Positions 58,373-64,000 of a stretch of DNA of 64,000 bases are shown here, piece after piece (the first letter of the stretch is position 1; each line of letters opens with the position of its first letter). Location of the stretch: NCBI GenBank assembly GCA_017524545.1, contig JAFXVN010000074.1, forward strand, positions 43,588-107,587. The letters run 5' to 3'. The translations under genes and the position numbers were made by a program. The notes under the pieces were generated by a model. It saw only the letters and a program-made list of their open reading frames with translations. It did no database searches and had not been told where the DNA came from. Source of the stretch: Bacteroidaceae bacterium. Its GTDB lineage: Bacteria > Bacteroidota > Bacteroidia > Bacteroidales > Bacteroidaceae.

Positions 58373-59623
58373 CTATATACCGATGCGCTCTATGAGTTCC
58401 AGGCACATGCGCCCGTTGTGGTACGGACATTTCCAGAAGCCTGCATGGTCGTCGTCGAGGTTCACGCTGCCATCCTCGCGGATGCTCCAGTACCATTCGC
58501 CACGCTCATGGTCGATGAGCTGGTTCTTGATGTACCCCCACAATCGCAATGCCTTATCCAATGCCGCCTTGTCGCCAAAATGCTGATAGAGGTTGAAGAA
58601 GCCCACTACGGCCTCGGCCTGCACCCACCAGTGGCGGTCGCGGTCGAAATGCGAGCCGTCGGGCTCTCCTTCATAAATCATGGAGCCGTCGGGCTGCAGC
58701 CCCTTCTCGCTTGCCAATGCCACCTCTCTCACTATCGGCTCTACCTTATTTAATATGGCTTTGTCTCCCAGCACAAGCGCAGCCTCGTGCAAGAGCCACG
58801 AACATTCTATGTCGTGACCGTAGCTTTCTGTCGTGCTGCGGCGCGTCCAGTCCATATCGAAGAAGAGGTCGAGGTGATGTGTCTCGGGGTTAAGGATGTG
58901 GTCGGTGAAAAGAGAAGCCAACCGTTCGACTGCGGCTGAGACCTTTCCGGCATACTCGCTTTCCGGGTTTGTTTCGCGTAGCAGACGAAGCAAGTTAGTG
59001 TATGGCTCAATGACGTGCAGATGCGTGTTCTGGCTCTTTGGATAGTTCTCGTCCTTGGCAGAGAGACGCATGTCCGCGATGGGTTGCCAGTCGCGGGTGC
59101 AGGCCTCGATATAGCCACCGTAATCGTAGTCCCAGGCGTGATGCTCGATGATGTCGAAGAGATGGAGGGCCATCTGCAAAGCCTCCTCGTCACCCGTCAG
59201 CCGGACATATTCCGAAAAGCCGTAAAGCATGAAGCCCTGGGCGTAGAACTGTTTCTTGGTGTCAAGTGGCTGTCCGTCTGCCGTGACACTCCAAAACGTG
59301 CCGCCATGTTCCCTGTCCATGAAATGTGCGAGGATATAGTCTTTAGTCAACCGGGCTGCCTCAAGGCAAGCACTGTCGTCAAGTACGCGGCAGGCAGCAC
59401 TGAAGGTCCAGAGCAGCCGGGCATAGAGGATGGCACCGCGTGGAGCATCCTTCTCTATCTGGCCCTTTCCCGTCATCCGTCCAAACCATCCGCCCCGCCT
59501 TGTGTCGAGCATGTTGTTGAGCCAGAACGGCAGGATGTTTTGAGTAAGACATTCGTGGACTTCACGGCATAGCGTGCGCAATACGGTCTCATTTGAAGGA
59601 AAAAGGTGACTCTTTTCGGGCAT
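58373..59623 (-). CDS. Mannobiose/cellobiose 2-epimerase
   Basis: A 416-residue AGE-family epimerase that should turn mannobiose into mannosyl-glucose in the cytoplasm, the substrate of GH130. Typical parts of the (alpha/alpha)6 barrel: LPFWLNNMLDTRRGGWFGRM, GAILYARLLWTFSAACR, HGGTFWSVTADGQPLDTKKQFYAQGF, SQNTHLHVIEPYTNLL (with active-site His), SYGHDIECSWLLHEAALVLG and RHWWVQAEAVVGFFN. Length fits cellobiose epimerases. It is transcribed separately from the operon, with its own promoter and terminator. Confidence 0.94.
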   Translation of the reverse strand: MPEKSHLFPSNETVLRTLCREVHECLTQNILPFWLNNMLDTRRGGWFGRMTGKGQIEKDAPRGAILYARLLWTFSAACRVLDDSACLEAARLTKDYILAHFMDREHGGTFWSVTADGQPLDTKKQFYAQGFMLYGFSEYVRLTGDEEALQMALHLFDIIEHHAWDYDYGGYIEACTRDWQPIADMRLSAKDENYPKSQNTHLHVIEPYTNLLRLLRETNPESEYAGKVSAAVERLASLFTDHILNPETHHLDLFFDMDWTRRSTTESYGHDIECSWLLHEAALVLGDKAILNKVEPIVREVALASEKGLQPDGSMIYEGEPDGSHFDRDRHWWVQAEAVVGFFNLYQHFGDKAALDKALRLWGYIKNQLIDHERGEWYWSIREDGSVNLDDDHAGFWKCPYHNGRMCLELIERIGI

Positions 59624-59652
59624 AGTGAAGCGATTTCTTTGTTTTCAGGGGA

Positions 59653-59660
59653 CAAAGATA
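59653..59660 (-). promoter_or_regulatory. Promoter -7 box of the epimerase gene
   Basis: CAAAGATA on plus = TATCTTTG on minus, 29 bases before the start at 59623; a CAAT-type -33 is near 59683. Confidence 0.5.
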
Positions 59661-59751
59661 GGAATAAAAGAAGCAGGACGAGCAATCCAAACACGAATAA
59701 TTACCTCATTGGCTCATCATTTGTTAATAAAAGCTCATCCCTGCCCGATTT

Positions 59752-59811
59752 GTTTCGCACGTGGAAACAGTTTGTTTCGCCCGTGAAACAAGGCGTTCCC
59801 ACGTGCGAAAC
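59752..59811. repeat. CACGTG palindrome cluster after the fucosidase gene
   Basis: GTTTCGCACGTGGAAAC (59752-59768) and GTTCCCACGTGCGAAAC (59795-59811) are near-perfect reverse complements, with GTTTCGCCCGTGAAAC (59774-59789) between. Three related palindromes in 60 bases downstream of the fucosidase stop. Confidence 0.75.
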
Positions 59812-59837
59812 AGTTTTTCTAGGCACGGACTTCGACT

Positions 59838-61301
59838 TCACTTCATGGGCTGTAGGAATAGCTGCACCTCGCTTAGGAGGGGACAGCAGGCGGAACTGCT
59901 GACCTTGACCCTGAGAGCCTGAGCTTCTGTCTCTGGCAAACGAAGCAAACGCCGGGGGCCGATGGTGGTGCCGGTAGCGACGACCTCCCATTCCCCCTCT
60001 CGTGTGAGGGCTTCGACAGAGAGACTGTCTATGCGCTGTCCCAATTGGATGGGTTCGCAAAGGCGAAGGCGGTAGAGGGGAACTGGCTCCCGGAACGTCA
60101 TCGTCAAGGTTGCCTCGCGGACATCATCGTCTGTCGCCCAATAGGTCTGACTGTCGCCATCCGCCACATTGCGCGCGGCAAAGCCTTTCCGCTCGTTCGT
60201 TGCCTCCCACGACTTGATGTCCTTTGCCTCCAACGGCCGACTGAACTCCTTTTGCAGCGCCTCGCCAAAGGCAACCAGTCGGGCAGAGTCGATGGGATGG
60301 ATAAGCCCTTCCTTTGTTGGCGGGACATTGAGGATGAGGTTCGCCCCTCTGCCTACAGAAGTATAATAGATGTCCATCAGCTGCTCGACGGTCTTCACCC
60401 TGTCGTCCTCGCTTTCGTGGTAGAACCATCCCGGACGAATGGAGACATCCACCTCGGCGGGCACCCAATGCGTACCGCCCACGTCGCCGTGCTGGAGGCT
60501 GTTCTTGTTGGCGTGTCCGGGGGCGAAGTTGTCGCGGTTGAGCGTCGCCCAGTTGGGGTCGCCCACAAAACCTTTTTCGTTGCCGCACCAACGGGTGTCG
60601 GGACCTCCGTCGCTGAAGATGCAGGCCATCGGTTGCAGCTCGCGAATCAGGGTGTCGGTCGTTGCCCAGTCATAGTAGGTGCGGTTGTCGATGGTACGCT
60701 TCTCGCACAAGCCGCCATAGTAGCCGTCGCCGCCATTCGCTCCATCCTGCCAGACCTCAAAGATGGGGCCGTACCGGGTAAGCAGTTCTTTCAACTGGCC
60801 TCGGAAGTAGTCGATGTAGTCGGGCGAACCATAGCGCATGTCGTGGCGGTCCCACGGCGAGAGATAGATGCCGAACTTCAAGCCAGCCCTGTTTGCCTCC
60901 GCAGCCAGCTCGCCCACGACATCACCCTTGCCGTCGCGCCATGAGCTGTGAGCCACGCTATAGTCCGTCAGTTGGCTTGGCCAAAGGCAGAAGCCGTCGT
61001 GGTGCTCGGCCGTCAGGACGACACCCTTCATGCCCGCAGCCTTCAGCACCTCCACCCACTGGCGAGGATTGAACTTCGTGGGTTGGAACTCATCGGGCGA
61101 AGCATCGCCATAGCCCCACTCCACATCGCGATATGTGGTTGTGGTGAAGTGGATGAAGGCATACATTTCCATGTCGTGCCAAGCCAACTGGCGTTCCGTC
61201 GGCACAGGCCCGTAAGGCGCAGGAGCAATGGATTTCCTTTCCGCACAGCCAGCGTTGAGAAGCGTCAAGGCAGAGAGTAAAAGAACAGTCGTCGTTTTCA
61301 T
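59838..61301 (-). CDS. GH29 alpha-L-fucosidase, exported lipoprotein
   Basis: A 487-residue retaining alpha-L-fucosidase. MKTTTVLLLSALTLLNAGC is a lipoprotein signal with Cys19, which places ATG 61301. GH29 features: QLAWHDMEMYAFIHFTTTTY, VVLTAEHHDGFCLWPS, FGIYLSPWDRHDMRYG, the nucleophile Asp186 in FEVWQDGANG, and RGANLILNVPPTKEGLI. The last ~130 residues form an F5/8-type carbohydrate-binding domain. Fucose is not part of mannan, so its place next to the mannan genes may be coincidental or reflect mixed hemicellulose use. Confidence 0.93.
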   Translation of the reverse strand: MKTTTVLLLSALTLLNAGCAERKSIAPAPYGPVPTERQLAWHDMEMYAFIHFTTTTYRDVEWGYGDASPDEFQPTKFNPRQWVEVLKAAGMKGVVLTAEHHDGFCLWPSQLTDYSVAHSSWRDGKGDVVGELAAEANRAGLKFGIYLSPWDRHDMRYGSPDYIDYFRGQLKELLTRYGPIFEVWQDGANGGDGYYGGLCEKRTIDNRTYYDWATTDTLIRELQPMACIFSDGGPDTRWCGNEKGFVGDPNWATLNRDNFAPGHANKNSLQHGDVGGTHWVPAEVDVSIRPGWFYHESEDDRVKTVEQLMDIYYTSVGRGANLILNVPPTKEGLIHPIDSARLVAFGEALQKEFSRPLEAKDIKSWEATNERKGFAARNVADGDSQTYWATDDDVREATLTMTFREPVPLYRLRLCEPIQLGQRIDSLSVEALTREGEWEVVATGTTIGPRRLLRLPETEAQALRVKVSSSACCPLLSEVQLFLQPMK

Positions 61302-61319
61302 AATAATGTGTTGTTGCTG

Positions 61320-61351
61320 CAAAGGTACGCATTTCCATGCGACTACCCAAG
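61320..61351 (-). promoter_or_regulatory. Promoter of the fucosidase gene
   Basis: On the minus strand CTTG (61351-61348), 20-base spacer, TACCTTTG (61327-61320), 19 bases before the ATG. Confidence 0.6.
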
Positions 61352-61414
61352 CAAAAGACAGGAAAAGTTTTAGCTTTTGCTTGCGAGGAACAAGATTATC
61401 CGTAACTTAGCCAT

Positions 61415-61464
61415 CGATTTTGATTGAAAATCGAGAGTACTACTTTTGATTTTGATTGAAAATC
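61415..61464. promoter_or_regulatory. Two identical palindromes, candidate operator
   Basis: GATTTTGATTGAAAATC occurs at 61416-61432 and 61448-61464, 32 bases apart, about three helical turns. They precede a 29-residue frame (61493-61582). The spacing fits two dimers on one DNA face. Confidence 0.6.
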
Positions 61465-61492
61465 ACCAGTAGAGGACATCATATTAAGGTCT

Positions 61493-61582
61493 ATGTTTGA
61501 ACGTATATTACAAATTAGCAACGAGTTAGAAGACGGCCTAGAGTATATTTATGTTGGTGATTTCTTCAAGCGACTTTGGTAG
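61493..61582 (+). pseudogene. Short reading frame, probably a 5' gene remnant
   Basis: ATG 61493 encodes 29 residues, MFERILQISNEL then EDGLEYIYVGDFFKRLW, before a stop. It has coding-like composition and follows the paired palindromes, so it may be the start of a lost gene. I cannot name it. Confidence 0.35.
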
Positions 61583-61622
61583 GAAGGACTGTAAGTGGCT
61601 TCTCCCATATATTATCAATTGT

Positions 61623-61943
61623 TTAGTCCCACAAACTTCTGAAGTACTTTCAGAACAAGTCAATCCCTTTCTCGATGGTTCGCTCCTCTTCCTTCGTGTT
61701 CACTCTACCAGCATACTTCATCAACTCAAAAGCATCAATCATCTTCTGAATGGCATTGTTCCACTCGCGCATATCCTTGAAGTCTGGAGGGCCACCATGC
61801 TTGTCGAGCGCCTTGAACGCCTGTAAGCGTGGCACTATCATTTGTGCGATTGTGTTATCTGTGTTCCAAACGTCCTCAATCGGATAATCATGCTTATAAC
61901 TCCAGTTTCCCTCGCTGTTTGTTCTGTTATGTTTCGTTTTCAT
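61623..61943 (-). pseudogene. Small phage-like protein ending in an in-frame TGA
   Basis: ATG 61943 encodes 97 residues: WSYKHDYPIEDVWNTDNTIAQ, IVPRLQAFKALDKHGGPPDF and NNAIQKMIDAFELM are the conserved-looking parts, similar to small proteins I recall from phages and mobile elements. A TGA at 61650-61652 follows GIDLF, but the frame goes on KYFRSLWD before TAA (61623-61625), which looks like the real C-terminus. The TGA may be a nonsense change of a GGA codon. It overlaps the DUF6557-like gene by four bases. Confidence 0.5.
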
Positions 61944-62974
61944 CTTATTAACGGATATCTTGTATTGAAAGTTGCATAATTGATGCGGATTTGTCTGCCC
62001 AAGGATGGATTAGTCGCAAAGATGATGTCACCAGACTTGCAGCTACCCATAAGCACATTTTGTAGGGCCAAGTCATCTTCTGTCATTGTCTCTATTGGTT
62101 CACCTGTTGTCAGTATATATATCATTCTGTCAAAGTGTGGCAACATATCGTAAATCAGTATCAGATTAAGGAGGTATTTAGCTCCGCTTGTTCCCTCATC
62201 AGCAAACGATGTTAGTTCCTCCGAATAAAACAACTCCGACTGAAAGAGGCTGCAAAGATCTTCAGTCTTCAGATAATTGTCATTCGCTTTGTCGTTAATA
62301 GCCGGTATCGCCTTAACGATAAAGTCGCTTATATCAGTCATTCGCCTATAGTATCGTTCTGCCAGATGCTTCTTGTAGGCACATCTCAGTTTGACTTCTC
62401 CACTACGATAGCCCCTATACCATCGACTTTCCTTTAGCTTGTAAATAAGTTGCTTTTTCCTTTTTGGAGAAAGGTCTTTAATTGTCGGTATCATTCCACC
62501 GTTTTTACGAATGATGCTAAAGTTCTTGTTTGCATATTTCTCAAAATATACATCATCATCCCATCTGTCCATGAAATCTATGTCAATATCATAAAGGCGG
62601 AATCTTTTTTTCCTGTCCTCTTCCACAAATCCGTGGAAAGAGGTGTGCCAAAGACAACAGGCGGCAATTTCCTCATTGGAAGCCTTGACATCAGGAGCAA
62701 TGACAATCTCCTTGGTTAGAGAATGTTCCCAGAGGTCGCCCTCCATCGGGAAAGCATGGAGATGAGGTTCGTTTCCATTTTCCCAATCCTCCATTGTAAT
62801 GTGGCACACATCATCGTTTGCGTCATCATGATGTTTCGGAGTCAATAGGCGCAACATATCGAAGTGTATTTTGTACCATCCCAGGTTACCTGTTTCTGGG
62901 TAGTTGTACATGATACGGATTTGCCTTTCCACCTCGTCGAAGGAAACGCTGTCAAGTAATTCTTTGAAAATCAT
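61940..62974 (-). CDS. DUF6557-like protein
   Basis: A 344-residue protein. The first ~110 residues (MIFKELLDSVSFDEVERQI, NLGWYKIHFDMLRLLTPKHHD, WEHSLTKEIVIAPDVKASNE, CCLWHTSFHGFVEED) fit the DUF6557 pattern as I know it: a C-W-H/E-x-x-F-Y/H-G-F core after an acidic beta-rich part. The rest is a charged region with YRRMTDISDFIVKAIPAIND that I do not recognise. It overlaps its neighbours by four bases on both sides, so the three genes are one operon. Function unknown; contexts include immunity-type and mobile clusters. Confidence 0.6.
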   Translation of the reverse strand: MIFKELLDSVSFDEVERQIRIMYNYPETGNLGWYKIHFDMLRLLTPKHHDDANDDVCHITMEDWENGNEPHLHAFPMEGDLWEHSLTKEIVIAPDVKASNEEIAACCLWHTSFHGFVEEDRKKRFRLYDIDIDFMDRWDDDVYFEKYANKNFSIIRKNGGMIPTIKDLSPKRKKQLIYKLKESRWYRGYRSGEVKLRCAYKKHLAERYYRRMTDISDFIVKAIPAINDKANDNYLKTEDLCSLFQSELFYSEELTSFADEGTSGAKYLLNLILIYDMLPHFDRMIYILTTGEPIETMTEDDLALQNVLMGSCKSGDIIFATNPSLGRQIRINYATFNTRYPLIR

Positions 62975-63615
62975 ATTTTAATAGTTTTATCGATTTCTAT
63001 TTTGATTTCAGTTTCGAACTTTCGAATATAAATGAAGTCCGTAATGGCAAACTTCATGTGTTGAAAGAGATGATGGAACGCACTCGTCAAATGTAAGTCC
63101 TTTGTCAATTCCTGGTCAAGCCCTTCATTCCAATTAGGTGGCGGGCAATCCATACCGATGAAATGATCGAAGGAGCTGTTGATGTCTCTTGGAAGTGTTA
63201 GCGTCGGTAAAGTCACCCCATCATCATATAAACAGTTCCAATCACTATCACAAAGAGCATTCCATAAATCTTGTCTGTCTTTTCCTTGAACAGGATGCAG
63301 TATCGGATAATTGCTGCAAAGGAAGCACTTGGCCGTTACCTCCGGCTCTTCCCCAAAGTCCTCATTATCCTTTATGCTCTCCCAAATGTGATGTGCTCTG
63401 TTGTACATTTCATGTAGTGCTTTGGTGAGGGCATCATTAAAGGCGATAATGTCTTGCAGAATCTCTTCTTGATGGGCCAGCACCCTCTTGTTAATCATAT
63501 TCTGTCTTAAGGACAACAAGCAATCATAATCCGAAAAGTCGTATCGTGTATCTTTGTATTTCCACAAGATTTCCTTCTCGACACATCGAATGTCGTAGTC
63601 GTCTATATCAATCAT
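62971..63615 (-). CDS. Protein of unknown function, first gene of the three-gene operon
   Basis: A 214-residue acidic protein. ATG 63615 (MIDIDDYDIRCVEKEILWKY) is chosen because it starts the compact part; an in-frame GTG at 63702 extends it by 29 residues (IPYLNHLFEVNSGRN...) that might belong to a decayed upstream gene. It is rich in Asp, His and Trp, with a CFLCSNYPILHPVQG segment that could bind metal. No family recognised. The next gene starts inside its stop. Confidence 0.55.
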   Translation of the reverse strand: MIDIDDYDIRCVEKEILWKYKDTRYDFSDYDCLLSLRQNMINKRVLAHQEEILQDIIAFNDALTKALHEMYNRAHHIWESIKDNEDFGEEPEVTAKCFLCSNYPILHPVQGKDRQDLWNALCDSDWNCLYDDGVTLPTLTLPRDINSSFDHFIGMDCPPPNWNEGLDQELTKDLHLTSAFHHLFQHMKFAITDFIYIRKFETEIKIEIDKTIKI

Positions 63616-63702
63616 AGTCTTTGATTTAAGTTTCTGGATGCAAAATAAACAAAGATTTCTGCCGCTATTCACTTCAAAGAGGTGATTCAAATAAGGAATC
63701 AC

Positions 63703-64000
63703 ACTCTCAAAATCAGTCCTTTTAAAATCTCTGATACGGTCATAATAATCTTCTTATAAGCTAATCCCACCATTTTCTCATCCGATGTTCCAGATAGAGG
63801 AAAAAGACATGCCAAGCTTTTTCTTGACGGAGAGAATAAGGGTCATAATAATGACTAAACCTTTTTCCTGACTTCGTCAATGCGACACCCAAACTTCAAC
63901 GTTGTCCCAAGTCTACCTCAAAGAGGGGACGTATGGCCTTGTGGTCATTAGTCAGGAACATGGTCTTAGTGTAGAAACTCCTGTTGTTAGGCATGTGTAC
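63703..64000 (-). pseudogene. Degraded coding sequence at the window end
   Basis: On the minus strand, segments with coding-like composition are spread over frames: MPNNRSFYTKTMFLTNDHKA then IRPLFEVDLG, a stop, then KFGCRIDEVRKKV in another frame, HYYDPYSLRQEKAWHVFFLY, and finally YYDRIRDFKRTDFESV leading into the GTG at 63702. This looks like one gene broken by frameshifts and stops. It could also be chance; the family is not identified. Confidence 0.3.

Noticed and set aside
57339-58496. Longer start for the AraC regulator
   Set aside because: The extra 85 residues are basic and hydrophobic noise overlapping the epimerase terminator and stop; ATG 58241 has its own promoter.
1-64000. tRNA or rRNA genes
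   Set aside because: No rRNA-like stretch and no cloverleaf with its GTTCGA-type arm was recognised by eye; a tRNAscan run would be needed to exclude a single tRNA.

Overview
The window is chromosomal DNA of a Bacteroidales bacterium, most likely a Prevotella-like Prevotellaceae member. The grounds are the recurring promoter form TAnnTTTG with an upstream TTTG about 19 bases away, the near absence of Shine-Dalgarno sequences, Bacteroidetes-specific families (DUF2851, DUF2027, long LepB, WbqC after LepB, the etfB-etfA-acyl-CoA dehydrogenase operon, DUF3472, DUF3791/DUF3990) and C-terminal secretion-like tails of the form NLAGQR...GKK. I see no rRNA, tRNA or CRISPR array.

Layout. 0-3 kb: the end of an ADP-ribosylglycohydrolase gene, a small membrane protein and an AAA ATPase with a C-terminal nuclease-like domain. 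2.9-8.2 kb (minus): a housekeeping operon dapB-lepB-wbqC-rluA-type-PHP phosphatase. 8.3-14.2 kb (plus): DUF2851, thioesterase, dprA, greA, HIT protein, SGNH hydrolase, mannose-1-phosphate guanylyltransferase. 14.2-22.1 kb: DUF2027 (minus), then Fic, topA, aroK, speA and an A-type flavoprotein (plus). 22.2-33.4 kb (minus): a secreted DUF3472 protein, the electron-transfer flavoprotein operon, and a two-gene unit of a rhamnogalacturonan-lyase-like protein with a fucose-isomerase-like protein. 33.5-37.4 kb: an AlbA-type regulator, decayed DUF3791/DUF3990 genes with repeats, and an M28 peptidase. 37.5-45.4 kb: oxidoreductase, cation transporter, sugar-kinase-like protein, a large macroglobulin-like surface protein and a GH25 lysozyme. 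45.5-48.1 kb: an accessory island with a candidate GNAT toxin-antitoxin pair, remnants of a mobile-element primase region and hairpin elements. 48.2-61.3 kb (minus): a beta-mannan/galactomannan utilisation locus. 61.6-64 kb (minus): three genes of unknown function, one ending in a nonsense codon, and degraded sequence.

How the mannan locus should work: GH26 and a GH59-GH26 fusion cut mannan, GH36 removes alpha-galactose, an MFS symporter imports mannobiose, a 2-epimerase turns it into mannosyl-glucose, and GH130 phosphorolyses that to mannose-1-phosphate and glucose. An AraC protein is the likely switch. There is no SusC/SusD pair in the window.

The most unusual signal is a set of mobile-looking palindromic elements (two GC-rich hairpins, ends AGCCTC/GAGGCT or GACCC/GGGTC) lodged in frame inside conserved genes (wbqC, topA, acyl-CoA dehydrogenase, etfB, M28 peptidase, cation transporter) and across the start codon of the flavoprotein gene. 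A second family of AT-rich heptamer repeats sits at gene junctions, often supplying start codons or extra internal residues, and appears to have cut the Smr domain off the DUF2027 protein. Assignments rest on reading motifs by eye; no database search was run.
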